64,000 nucleotides of DNA from NCBI GenBank assembly GCA_017624855.1, contig JAGAMF010000005.1, forward strand, positions 620,001-684,000, written 5' to 3'. Positions 16,561-25,491 of this stretch are shown piece by piece (the stretch's first letter is position 1; every line of letters starts with the position of its first letter). The position numbers and the translations under genes are program-made. This DNA comes from Lachnospiraceae bacterium. Its GTDB lineage: Bacteria; Bacillota; Clostridia; Lachnospirales; Lachnospiraceae. The notes under the pieces are model-generated. The model saw only the letters and a list, made by a program, of their open reading frames with translations. It was not told the DNA's origin and made no database searches.

Positions 16561-17979
16561 TTAATCGCCGAAGATTCCTGCGAACAATCGGTCTACCGCT
16601 TCCTCTATGCGCTCCGGCTGTACGCCGGAGTAGTTAATTACAAGCGTGTGTTTTTTAGCATCTTTTTTATTATGAAAATATTCGCTTAAACAGGAGATGC
16701 GTATGCCTTTTTTGGCGATTTTGGCAACCAGTTCCTCGTCGGAACATTTGGTATCCACTTCCAACAGGAAGTGAAGGCCGGCGTGCTCTTCTTTGATGGT
16801 CACTTTGGCGTAGTGGGGTTGTGCACGCATGCACTCCAACAATGTATCCCGCTGCACACGGTAATAATTACGCATGCGATTGATATGTTTCTCCAGATAC
16901 CCTTTTACCATGAATTGGTAGAGGGTATACTGGTCGAAATTGGATACCGTGCAGTTATAGAAATTAAGTTCCTGATTATATCGGTCGGCCAACTCATCCG
17001 GTAATACCATGTAGCTGATTCGTATGGTGGAACTTAAGCTCTTGGAAAAGGTATTCATATAGATGACTTTGCCGGCAGAATCAATGTTTTGCAAAGCGGG
17101 AATCGGTCTGCCCGCTAAGCGGAACTCGCTGTCATAGTCGTCTTCGATAATATAGCGGTCGGGTTGTTCCATTGCCCATGCAAGCAATTCGTAGCGGCGG
17201 CTTATGGGAGTAACAATGCCTGTGGGAAAATGGTGGGAAGGGGATATATGGAGAATATCCGCACCTGTTTTTCGGAGAGCATCAATTTTTATGCCTTTTT
17301 TATCCAAAGGTACATGGACGCAGGGGACATTGTTGGCATGATAGATATGGCTTATTTTTTGATATCCCGGATCTTCCACGGCATAGATTTTATCGCGACC
17401 CAGCAACTGAATCAGAATATTGTAGAGATATTCTGTTCCGGCGCCGATGACAATTTGAGAAGGATATACCTGTATATCGCGAAAATCCATCAGGTGGAAT
17501 ACAATGGCCTCTTTTAATATATTGATACCGCCGGGAGGGGATGGAATCATAAGATCTTCCACACAATCCGTCATGGTGATACGGTTTAATTTTTTCCATG
17601 TTTTAAAAGGAAAGGTATCCGGTGATGTCGAATTGCCTGCAAAGTCTGCAAAATAGGTTTCTTTTGTGCGGTCTTCCCTTATAAAAGTACCTGTCGGAAT
17701 GCGCTCGTCATGTCTGCTTTTGAAGGGATTTAATGCAGTAATATCGCTAACATAGGATCCGCTTTTGGGTACGGTGTACAGATATCCTTCTGCTATAAGC
17801 TGTTCGTAGGCGTTCTCCACTGTAATGGTGCTGACATTCAAATGTTTGGCCAGTGCCCGTTTGGAGGGGAGTTTATTCCCTGCTTTTAAGGTCCCGGACA
17901 GGATGTCCTGCTTGATTTGTTCGTATAAAAACATATACAAACTTTTTTTGCCTCGATTTTCAAATGAATAGGTGAGCAT
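16561..17979 (-). CDS. pdxR: MocR-family regulator (GntR helix-turn-helix plus aminotransferase), PdxR-like
   Basis: The N-terminal winged helix of GntR type (about residues 10-80) contains LPSKRALAKHLNVSTITVENAYEQL. A class I aminotransferase-fold domain follows (about 115-470), with the PLP lysine in NTFSKSLSSTIR near residue 313. PdxR/MocR regulators sense pyridoxal phosphate and control vitamin B6 genes. The pyridoxamine kinase gene is divergently transcribed 216 bases away, which strongly supports the role. The length of 472 aa is normal. The minus-strand ribosome binding site AAAGGAG precedes the ATG. Confidence 0.88.
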   Translation of the reverse strand: MLTYSFENRGKKSLYMFLYEQIKQDILSGTLKAGNKLPSKRALAKHLNVSTITVENAYEQLIAEGYLYTVPKSGSYVSDITALNPFKSRHDERIPTGTFIREDRTKETYFADFAGNSTSPDTFPFKTWKKLNRITMTDCVEDLMIPSPPGGINILKEAIVFHLMDFRDIQVYPSQIVIGAGTEYLYNILIQLLGRDKIYAVEDPGYQKISHIYHANNVPCVHVPLDKKGIKIDALRKTGADILHISPSHHFPTGIVTPISRRYELLAWAMEQPDRYIIEDDYDSEFRLAGRPIPALQNIDSAGKVIYMNTFSKSLSSTIRISYMVLPDELADRYNQELNFYNCTVSNFDQYTLYQFMVKGYLEKHINRMRNYYRVQRDTLLECMRAQPHYAKVTIKEEHAGLHFLLEVDTKCSDEELVAKIAKKGIRISCLSEYFHNKKDAKKHTLVINYSGVQPERIEEAVDRLFAGIFGD

Positions 17980-18195
17980 AAGAATTCTCCTTTCTGCATA
18001 AAACTCGGAAACTGTACGATATCAAAAATATCAACCTAAACTGACCATATAGAATTTTTCTGTTTTGGATATTTTAATAAGGTCAAATATAAGTATAATG
18101 TACCGTGAGTAAAATGTAAAGTCAGGTGCATACAATTTTATGTGCAATGAAGTGATTAACGCAGAATATATGCGATAGGAAAAGGAGAAGTAAAG
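17980..18195. promoter_or_regulatory. Divergent pdxR-pdxY control region
   Basis: The shared 216-base region holds a -10-like TATAAT (18094-18099) directed to pdxY, without a clear -35 at 17 bases. A small inverted repeat, GATAT-CAAAA-ATATC, sits at 18018-18032, and the later GGATATTTTAAT and GGTCAAATAT are similar AT-rich half sites. MocR proteins bind repeats in such divergent regions, so these are candidate PdxR sites; this is inference. Confidence 0.45.
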
Positions 18196-19029
18196 ATGAA
18201 AAGAATTGTAACTGTTCAGGATATTTCGTGTGTAGGAAAATGTTCGTTAACTGTGGCTTTGCCCATTATTTCAGCCATGGGTGTGGAAACCGCTATTATT
18301 CCCACGGCGGTTTTATCCACTCATACCATGTTTTCACGGTTTACCTGTAAGGACTTAACCGAGGAACTGGAGCCTATTACAGCTCATTGGAAAGAGGAGA
18401 AGATTGGCTTTGATGCCATCTATACAGGATATCTGGCATCGGAAGAACAAATCGAACTGTTAAAGAAGATGTTTGCGGAGTTTAAAACGGAGAGCAACCT
18501 GATTGTGGTGGACCCGGCTATGGCGGATAACGGCAAGCTGTATCCTGCCTTTGACGAAGCCTTTGCCAAGAAAATGGCGGGGCTTTGCGGTAAAGCGGAT
18601 ATCATCCTTCCTAACCTCACAGAGGCTTCTTTTATGACGGGATTGCCTTATCGGGAGGATTACGACGAGGCATATGTGAAAGAAATGCTTCTTGCCCTTG
18701 CGGATTTGGGAGCCAAAACCGTTATTCTTACGGGCGTAAGTTTTAAGGAAGGTACTACCGGCGTTATGGGTTATGACAGCGTTAGTGGTGAGTTCCATTA
18801 TTATACTCATAAAAAACATGCTAAGTCTTATCACGGAACCGGAGATGTATTTTCATCTGCTTTTGTAGGTGCTATGATGAACGGCCTTTCCTGGCAGGAG
18901 GCTTCTAAGGTGGCAGCTGACTATACAGCGGAATGTATTCGCATCACCATGGAGGACAGCGAAGGATGTTGGTACGGCGTACATTTTGAGGCTGCGATTC
19001 CTTCCCTCTTGAAATCTTTGGGCAAGTAA
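18196..19029 (+). CDS. pdxY: Pyridoxamine/pyridoxal kinase
   Basis: Ribokinase-family B6 kinase that phosphorylates pyridoxal or pyridoxamine with ATP in the salvage pathway. It shows the N-terminal VQDISCVGKCSLTVALP substrate segment, and the C-terminal HGTGDVFSSAF anion-hole motif near residue 215 with the catalytic Asp. The length (277 aa) fits PdxY/PdxK. GGAGAAG precedes the ATG. The divergent PdxR-type regulator indicates control by B6 status. It is followed by a T-rich, gene-free 120 bases. Confidence 0.9.
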   Translation: MKRIVTVQDISCVGKCSLTVALPIISAMGVETAIIPTAVLSTHTMFSRFTCKDLTEELEPITAHWKEEKIGFDAIYTGYLASEEQIELLKKMFAEFKTESNLIVVDPAMADNGKLYPAFDEAFAKKMAGLCGKADIILPNLTEASFMTGLPYREDYDEAYVKEMLLALADLGAKTVILTGVSFKEGTTGVMGYDSVSGEFHYYTHKKHAKSYHGTGDVFSSAFVGAMMNGLSWQEASKVAADYTAECIRITMEDSEGCWYGVHFEAAIPSLLKSLGK

Positions 19030-19155
19030 GGTAGAGTGTAATAGAATCGAATTCTTACTTTTTTAATTTTTTTATAAAAGTTTGCAACCTTTTATAAAGT
19101 GCCTTAGTGTTAGTAGTAGAAAGCTAACAAATAATGATTTGCAAGGAGATATGTG

Positions 19156-19479
19156 ATGAAAAAAGTTATAACATGTATTTTATCGTTAATTCCTTTAATT
19201 TTCACCGTGTTGATGACGATTGCAATGGTGTCATTCGGAATTGCATTGGACCAGGGAGCGTTTTACGGAACAATGGAAGATGTGGTGGTAATCGGATTGT
19301 TTATTTTTGTAATTCTTTATCTGATTGCCGTGTTTGGTATTATGATTTATTTTATTGTTATTACATGCATGAATAAGCAGTTATCTACCGGAATGAAGGT
19401 TTTATGGTGCTTCTTACACTATCAGTTTAATGCTTTTGCATTCCCTGTATACTGGTTTATCTACATACTAAGAGAATAA
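19156..19479 (+). CDS. Small membrane protein, tandem paralogue 1
   Basis: A 107-aa protein with three predicted membrane helices. Residues 1-25 begin MKKVITCILSLIPL; the C-terminus has STGMKVLWCF...FPVYWFIYILRE. The C-terminal signature (STGMKVLW, then FPVFWFIY) is conserved in the next two genes, so the three are tandem duplicates. Function is unknown; the shape resembles small phospholipase-D-nuclease-N-like membrane proteins. ATG 19156 is chosen over GTG 19153 because AAGGAG (19143-19148) fits it and the paralogues begin the same way. Confidence 0.75.
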   Translation: MKKVITCILSLIPLIFTVLMTIAMVSFGIALDQGAFYGTMEDVVVIGLFIFVILYLIAVFGIMIYFIVITCMNKQLSTGMKVLWCFLHYQFNAFAFPVYWFIYILRE

Positions 19480-19504
19480 GAGTGATATAAAAGGAGAAGA
19501 GAAA

Positions 19505-19825
19505 ATGAAGAAAGTTTTATCGTGTATTTTATCTTTTTTGCCGCTGGTGTTGATTGCATTTGTGATTATCGCATACATTGTGGCAGCGATGGTAATCGGA
19601 GAAGGAATCATGACCACCCCGGAAATTATTGCAGTAATTTGCTTGTTGCTGATTGCAGTGGTAGCTGTTTTATTGACATTTGTTTTGATGATTATATATA
19701 TCATTAAAGCATGTAAAAATCCGGCATTGTCTACGGGAATGAAAGTACTTTGGGTATTTGTGTTGTATTCTTTTAATGTATTGGTGTTCCCTGTTTTCTG
19801 GTTTATTTATATTCGTAAAGAATAG
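19505..19825 (+). CDS. Small membrane protein, tandem paralogue 2
   Basis: A 106-aa paralogue starting MKKVLSCILSFLPLV and ending FPVFWFIYIRKE, with the conserved ALSTGMKVLWVF core between helices two and three. Three hydrophobic segments are seen, about residues 5-32, 40-65 and 78-102. It has its own ribosome binding site (AAAGGAGAAG) 25 bases after the previous stop, so the three genes form one operon. The middle helix differs most between paralogues, while the ends are conserved. Function is unknown. Confidence 0.78.
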   Translation: MKKVLSCILSFLPLVLIAFVIIAYIVAAMVIGEGIMTTPEIIAVICLLLIAVVAVLLTFVLMIIYIIKACKNPALSTGMKVLWVFVLYSFNVLVFPVFWFIYIRKE

Positions 19826-19849
19826 TTGTTGTAAAAAGGAGAATTCGAA

Positions 19850-20188
19850 ATGAAAAAAACATTGTCTTGTATTTTAAGTTTTATACCTACTGTGACCGTT
19901 TTAACATGTATCGTTATCTTAATTATTATTACAGGCCTTATTAACGGCGGTATTGCGGATGGCGTATTTATTACCGTTTTGCAGACTTGTACATTGATTG
20001 TTGAAATCTTGGGATTTATTTTAGGCGTTGTACTGTTGGTAATTTATATTATTAAAACCATCATCAACCGTAATCTTACCGTGGGAATGAAGATACTTTG
20101 GTGCGCATTGCTCTTTTACTTAAGCGTCTTTTTCTTCGCAATACTCCCGGTATACTGGTTCGTGGTACTCCGCAAAGAACAAGCATAA
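19850..20188 (+). CDS. Small membrane protein, tandem paralogue 3
   Basis: A 112-aa third paralogue, starting MKKTLSCILSFIPTV with the core LTVGMKILWCALL and end LPVYWFVVLRKEQA. It is the most diverged of the three: STGMKVLW has become TVGMKILW. It has its own site AAAAGGAG 10 bases before the ATG. It is followed by the structured inverted repeat at 20226-20326. Multicopy families like this in Lachnospiraceae have no assigned role that I know. Confidence 0.75.
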   Translation: MKKTLSCILSFIPTVTVLTCIVILIIITGLINGGIADGVFITVLQTCTLIVEILGFILGVVLLVIYIIKTIINRNLTVGMKILWCALLFYLSVFFFAILPVYWFVVLRKEQA

Positions 20189-20225
20189 ATGAATGAATTG
20201 ATCAGTCTAATCAGACTAAAAATAA

Positions 20226-20326
20226 GGTGAGGAATTTATCTTTTTGTTCGAAGGGCGTTTGTATCTCGATGCTGCGTAGGACAATCGAGCGAAAGCGTCC
20301 CTGAGACAAATGATAAATTCCTCACC
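20226..20326. repeat. Large structured inverted repeat between convergent genes
   Basis: A perfect 15-bp outer stem (GGTGAGGAATTTATC at 20226-20240 with GATAAATTCCTCACC at 20312-20326) encloses about 70 bases. These fold again: GGGCGTTT with AAAGCGTCCC, and CTCGAT (20265-20270) with ATCGAG (20284-20289). It could be a REP/MITE-like element, a small structured RNA, or an elaborate bidirectional terminator. No open frame is inside. Confidence 0.65.
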
Positions 20327-20343
20327 GTCTTTTATAATATGGT

Positions 20344-21108
20344 TTATTTCTTCTGCTGATATACCGGGTCTGCCGGATATCCTCCTTTTAATTTCTGCAT
20401 GCCGCGCTGAATGGCGTCTCTGGAATTCTTCCAGTCTGCATCCTTGTTGCGATAATCGAATTTTTCTACCAGCCATGACACATCTTCCTGTAAGCGGTCC
20501 ATGTGTTTTGTTTGTAATTCGAACATGGCGGGATAGAATTCAGCCTTTTGCTTATCGTTTAATTTGCTTTCACCGGCTTCGCATAAATCACCGAAGTGGT
20601 GGAGGCAGAATCCCTTGCTGTTTTTTACTTTTTCAACGAATTCGGGATCTCTTTTATACATTACGAAAAAGGTGTCCAAATAGCGGTCGTAGGTATCCGC
20701 AAATCGTTTGCAAATGTAGCAGGATTGGTCTTTTTCTTTGATCCAAGCGGCAACGGAGTTCTTGCATTCCGGACCGGGTTTGGCAAATTTGGAGCGGAAG
20801 GTGGATTTCTCCGGCTGATATTTTTTCATGGCATCCGCCATCTGTTTGCGCATCTCCATGTAATGGGTTTTCAGAATCCAGGCATTTCCCAAAGTATTAC
20901 CGTAGTCGAACATCTTTTTAAAATGCATACGGCAAAAGCCTGCCTTATCTGTGGCTTCTCTGACATCGCTTTCCATATAAGAAGAAGCGGAGCCTAAGGC
21001 AAAATCCAGTAAATCCTGTTCCACTTCACGCTCAACGAAGCAAAAAGGACATTCGTCGTGGGCATTCATGGCATCATTTAATGGGATGGTATACAACTGT
21101 TCTTTCAT
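20344..21108 (-). CDS. DUF6062-like cysteine-rich protein
   Basis: A 254-aa cytoplasmic protein with two similar halves, each carrying a CxxC followed by a CxxH: CPFC (residues 20-23) with GFCRMHF (about 57-63), and CYIC (about 130) with GFCLHHF (about 168). This paired arrangement suggests two metal (zinc) sites from an internal duplication. It fits the DUF6062 family of Clostridia by memory; the function is unknown. It lies 18 bases downstream of another minus-strand gene, so the two form an operon. Each gene has a GGAGG-type site. Confidence 0.7.
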   Translation of the reverse strand: MKEQLYTIPLNDAMNAHDECPFCFVEREVEQDLLDFALGSASSYMESDVREATDKAGFCRMHFKKMFDYGNTLGNAWILKTHYMEMRKQMADAMKKYQPEKSTFRSKFAKPGPECKNSVAAWIKEKDQSCYICKRFADTYDRYLDTFFVMYKRDPEFVEKVKNSKGFCLHHFGDLCEAGESKLNDKQKAEFYPAMFELQTKHMDRLQEDVSWLVEKFDYRNKDADWKNSRDAIQRGMQKLKGGYPADPVYQQKK

Positions 21109-21126
21109 TTTATTTCCTCCTTGGTA

Positions 21127-21834
21127 TTACGGGGTCTCGAAAATATAGCGGACAAATTCCACAGCCGTGTCTGTACGGGGAGATAAGGCGATAATGCCAA
21201 GCATTACCTCGGTATCTTCGTTGTAGAGAGCCAGTTCTTTAATGCGGGGAGCATCGGATATATAGATGCCAAGGGGCTCTTTACTTCCCGTTTCTTTATT
21301 TTCATAATAGTAAATCAGTCCCTGTTCATCCAGTTCTTTATACAAATCCTCAGGAAGCAGTTCATCCAGAGGCTTTTGATAGAAACCGTTTATGATGTAG
21401 TATTCCAACTGCTCCGCGGTACCGATCAATACATCCATATCTCCGTTTTCGCCTGCGTTAACCAACTTCATATCCATGGCCATGTACAACATATCCGTAG
21501 ATTCCAAATCAATGGCATTGCTTACATCGAAAACCACCTGATATTCTTCCGTATTAATGTTTTGGTCCGCTGCAAAATCTTTTATAAAATTGTCAACGGC
21601 ACTTAAATCTTCGGCCACATAATAATTTGTATTCAGGGCATATCCCGCAAAACCGAAAGGCAGGGGTTTAAATACCGTATAATGCAGAATCAGATAAACA
21701 ATAAAAGCAATAAGGCCCAAAGCTACGCATGTGTGAATTTTATAATAATGCCAAAAATGTTTTATTTTTTGACTAAAAGTCATTTCCTTAAAATTTTTTT
21801 TGTTTTCCTCACGAATTTCTTCTCTGATAGACAT
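21127..21834 (-). CDS. Single-pass membrane protein, unknown
   Basis: A 235-aa protein with a charged N-terminus (SIREEIREENKKNFKEM), one membrane helix (about residues 36-54) and a long outer domain, consistent with a type II anchored protein. I start at ATG 21834 because GCGAGGACA lies just before it; the in-frame ATG at 21888 has no ribosome binding site. It is the first gene of a two-gene operon with the DUF6062-like gene. No catalytic motif is seen. The outer domain has features of an extracellular solute-binding-like alpha/beta fold (DVLIGTAEQLEYY), which is only a guess. Confidence 0.6.
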   Translation of the reverse strand: MSIREEIREENKKNFKEMTFSQKIKHFWHYYKIHTCVALGLIAFIVYLILHYTVFKPLPFGFAGYALNTNYYVAEDLSAVDNFIKDFAADQNINTEEYQVVFDVSNAIDLESTDMLYMAMDMKLVNAGENGDMDVLIGTAEQLEYYIINGFYQKPLDELLPEDLYKELDEQGLIYYYENKETGSKEPLGIYISDAPRIKELALYNEDTEVMLGIIALSPRTDTAVEFVRYIFETP

Positions 21835-21987
21835 TCCATTGTCCTCGCTTTCTGTTTTGGTAAAATCAGGAACGATTAAAGATATCATAATCGGTTCTGT
21901 TGGTTATGGTCAAGCATATTTTATGGTATGGATGTGTTCACATAGTGAAAATAATATTAAAAAAGAAAGTTAGTACATTTTTGTTCT

Positions 21988-22016
21988 TGAAACTTTCTGC
22001 GGAATGTACTATGATG
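21988..22016 (+). promoter_or_regulatory. Sigma-A promoter before the DUF6106-like gene and guaB
   Basis: TTGAAA (21988-21993) and TATGAT (22011-22016) are 17 bases apart. The predicted start near 22023 is about 67 bases before the ATG at 22090. Confidence 0.65.
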
Positions 22017-22089
22017 TTAGATATCGTATTTTACATTTGTACGATTTTGCTTTTATCGGGGGATGAAATTCGACATTAGGAGTGCAGGC

Positions 22090-22593
22090 ATGAGCGAAGC
22101 TTTTAAGGAACTTTTGATTAAACAGAGGGAGAGCAAGAAAGATAAGCTTTTAGGTATTGCAATGGTAGTGGCGGCGGTTGTTTCGTTGCTGAGCAGTTTG
22201 TTGATTCATTTCCTTTTTTTATTTGGAGCAATAGCTTTCGGAATTTTGTCATATGTGGTTTATTTCCGCAAAATGAAGGTAGAATATGAATATACCTACA
22301 TGGACCGGGAGTTACGCATCGATAGTATCTATAATGAATCCAAACGCAAAAGTGTGGTTGTATTAGATTTGAATAAGATGGAGATTCTTGCGAAAGAGAA
22401 TTCTCATCATTTGGACAGTTACAAGAACCGACAGGTAAAAGAGATGGATTTTTCTACCGGAGAAGAAGATACGGAAGAGTTATCCACCTATGTTATGTAT
22501 TATAAGGGAACGGACAAGTATTATTTGTCCTTGACCGATGATTTTGTGAAAGCAATACGCCAACTTATGCCTCATAAGGTAAAGGCGGATTGA
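22090..22593 (+). CDS. DUF6106-like membrane protein
   Basis: A 167-aa protein with two adjacent membrane helices (about residues 20-60) followed by a soluble domain with a VEYEYTYMDRELRIDSIYN motif. The layout matches the DUF6106 family of Lachnospiraceae, often next to guaB; the function is unknown. ATG 22090 is chosen because TTAGGAG (22077-22083) suits it; the ATG at 22063 sits directly against its G-run. Thirty-eight bases separate it from guaB, so the two are probably co-transcribed. Confidence 0.65.
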   Translation: MSEAFKELLIKQRESKKDKLLGIAMVVAAVVSLLSSLLIHFLFLFGAIAFGILSYVVYFRKMKVEYEYTYMDRELRIDSIYNESKRKSVVVLDLNKMEILAKENSHHLDSYKNRQVKEMDFSTGEEDTEELSTYVMYYKGTDKYYLSLTDDFVKAIRQLMPHKVKAD

Positions 22594-22598
22594 TATAA

Positions 22599-24086
<1,488 letters not shown>

Positions 24087-24145
24087 TTGTAGTGAACGGA
24101 TTTGCCGAAAATACAAACACATATGGATTTTGGAGGTTTTTACTG

Positions 24146-24514
24146 ATGAGAGCACAACATGCGACGGAATGTGAGTTGCTGGTCATGAAGTGCATTTGGA
24201 TGAATCCTGACAAGGAATTGTCCATGCCTGCAATCAATGACTTAGTAAACAAGACTTATGATAAGGAGTGGGCTCCACAGACAGTTTCAACTTTTTTAAA
24301 GAGACTGCGTAACAGAGGTTTTTTGGAAGCAGAACGCAGGGGCCGTTCTTTTGTATATCATACTTTGATTGATGCGGAAGAATACAAAGCAAATACTGTG
24401 ATGGACTGCTGTGAATTTTGGTGCAACGGTAACGCAGCCGAAATGATTGAAATTGTAAAGAAGGACAGAGGTCTTTCGGAAACAGAAGTCAAAAAAATCA
24501 AAGAGCTTTTATAA
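24146..24514 (+). CDS. BlaI/MecI/CopY-family transcriptional repressor
   Basis: Winged-helix repressor of 122 aa. The recognition part contains WAPQTVSTFLKRLRNRGFLEAERRGRSFVYH, and the C-terminal part (YKANTVMDCCEFWCNGN) is the dimer region, here with extra cysteines. Family members control beta-lactamase or copper genes and are usually paired with a BlaR sensor protease; no BlaR gene lies here. ATG 24146 is chosen because TGGAGG (24131-24136) fits it. The target is unknown; the cysteines could bind metal or sense redox. Confidence 0.8.
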   Translation: MRAQHATECELLVMKCIWMNPDKELSMPAINDLVNKTYDKEWAPQTVSTFLKRLRNRGFLEAERRGRSFVYHTLIDAEEYKANTVMDCCEFWCNGNAAEMIEIVKKDRGLSETEVKKIKELL

Positions 24515-24667
24515 AGAATAAAGTGAGGACTGTCCCGGCGGATGGTCCTCAATTGGTTTTAGGATTAAGAATGGATTTGGTGAGAGTTTTATACGAAAAA
24601 TAATCGTATGGAAAAGGATTTTACGAATAAAATATAGCAGAATGTAAAATACGGAAAGGAAAGAAAA

Positions 24668-25297
24668 ATGAAGGTTTTATTGGTTTGCGGAAGTCCGCAT
24701 AAGGAAGGCTGTACCCATACAGCATTGGCAGAAGTTGCCAAGACATTACAGGAGGAAGGTATCGAAACAAAGGAAGTTTGGATCGGTAATAAGCCGGTAG
24801 GTGGCTGTACTGCCTGTGGTGCATGTGCCGGTAAAGGAAAATGTGTATTTGATGATGTGGTGAATCGGGTTTTGGAAGAAATTGATGAGTATGACGGTTT
24901 TGTTTTCGGTACTCCCGTTTATTATGCGTCCCCTAACGGAAGCATGTTAGGCTTTATGGACCGCTTATTTTACGCCGGTGGGGCTAAGATGGCATATAAG
25001 CCGGCAGCAGCGGTAGCTTCTGCGAGACGCGGTGGTACAACGGCAACCTTTGATGCCATGAACAAATATTTTACCATCAATAACATGCCGGTTGTGTCTT
25101 CCAGATACTGGAACATGGTTCATGGTGCAAACAATAAGGCAGAGGATGTTTTACAGGATGCGGAAGGCTTACAGACCATGCGTTATTTAGGCCGTAATAT
25201 GGCGTGGCTTTTAAAATGCATAGAAGCAGGTAAGCAGTGCGGAGTCTACGCTCCCCAGCCGGAAGAAACCAAAATTATGACTAATTTTATAAGATAA
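24668..25297 (+). CDS. Flavodoxin-fold NAD(P)H-dependent FMN reductase / iron-sulfur flavoprotein
   Basis: A flavodoxin-like fold with the FMN loop CGSPHKEGCT (residues 7-16) and a cysteine cluster CTACGACAGKGKC (about 49-61). The latter is the compact Cys motif of the iron-sulfur flavoprotein (Isf) family. A GTPVYYASPNGSM segment near 97 is the second flavin-binding loop. At 209 aa the length is right. It likely transfers electrons to quinones or other acceptors; the substrate is unknown. GGAAAGGAA precedes the ATG. It ends at a strong terminator, as a single-gene unit. Confidence 0.82.
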   Translation: MKVLLVCGSPHKEGCTHTALAEVAKTLQEEGIETKEVWIGNKPVGGCTACGACAGKGKCVFDDVVNRVLEEIDEYDGFVFGTPVYYASPNGSMLGFMDRLFYAGGAKMAYKPAAAVASARRGGTTATFDAMNKYFTINNMPVVSSRYWNMVHGANNKAEDVLQDAEGLQTMRYLGRNMAWLLKCIEAGKQCGVYAPQPEETKIMTNFIR

Positions 25298-25311
25298 TAT
25301 ATTGTGAAGAA

Positions 25312-25360
25312 AATCCCTTTGACTTTCGTGTTTTACATAAAAGAAGGTCAAAGGGTTTTT
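25312..25360 (+). terminator. Intrinsic terminator of the FMN reductase gene
   Basis: CCCTTTGAC (25315-25323) pairs with GTCAAAGGG (25347-25355), followed by a T run to 25360. Confidence 0.85.
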
Positions 25361-25393
25361 GTTTTATAAATTTGAAGTATCTGTAAAAAAATA

Positions 25394-25421
25394 TTGACAA
25401 ATAAAAGGTTGCTGTTATACT
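25394..25421 (+). promoter_or_regulatory. Sigma-A promoter of clpB
   Basis: Consensus TTGACA (25394-25399) and TATACT (25416-25421) are 16 bases apart. I see no CIRCE repeat and no tandem CtsR heptads around it, so heat-shock control is not evident. Confidence 0.8.
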
Positions 25422-25491
25422 AATAATAGAACAAGCAAACACAAAGATATAAAAATGCATATTTTGTGATAGATAAAAGGAGGAGAAGATT

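Noticed and set aside
25361..25491. CIRCE or CtsR operator at clpB
   Set aside because: No TTAGCACTC-N9-GAGTGCTAA and no tandem GGTCAAA heptads; the one GGTCAAA lies in the preceding terminator.
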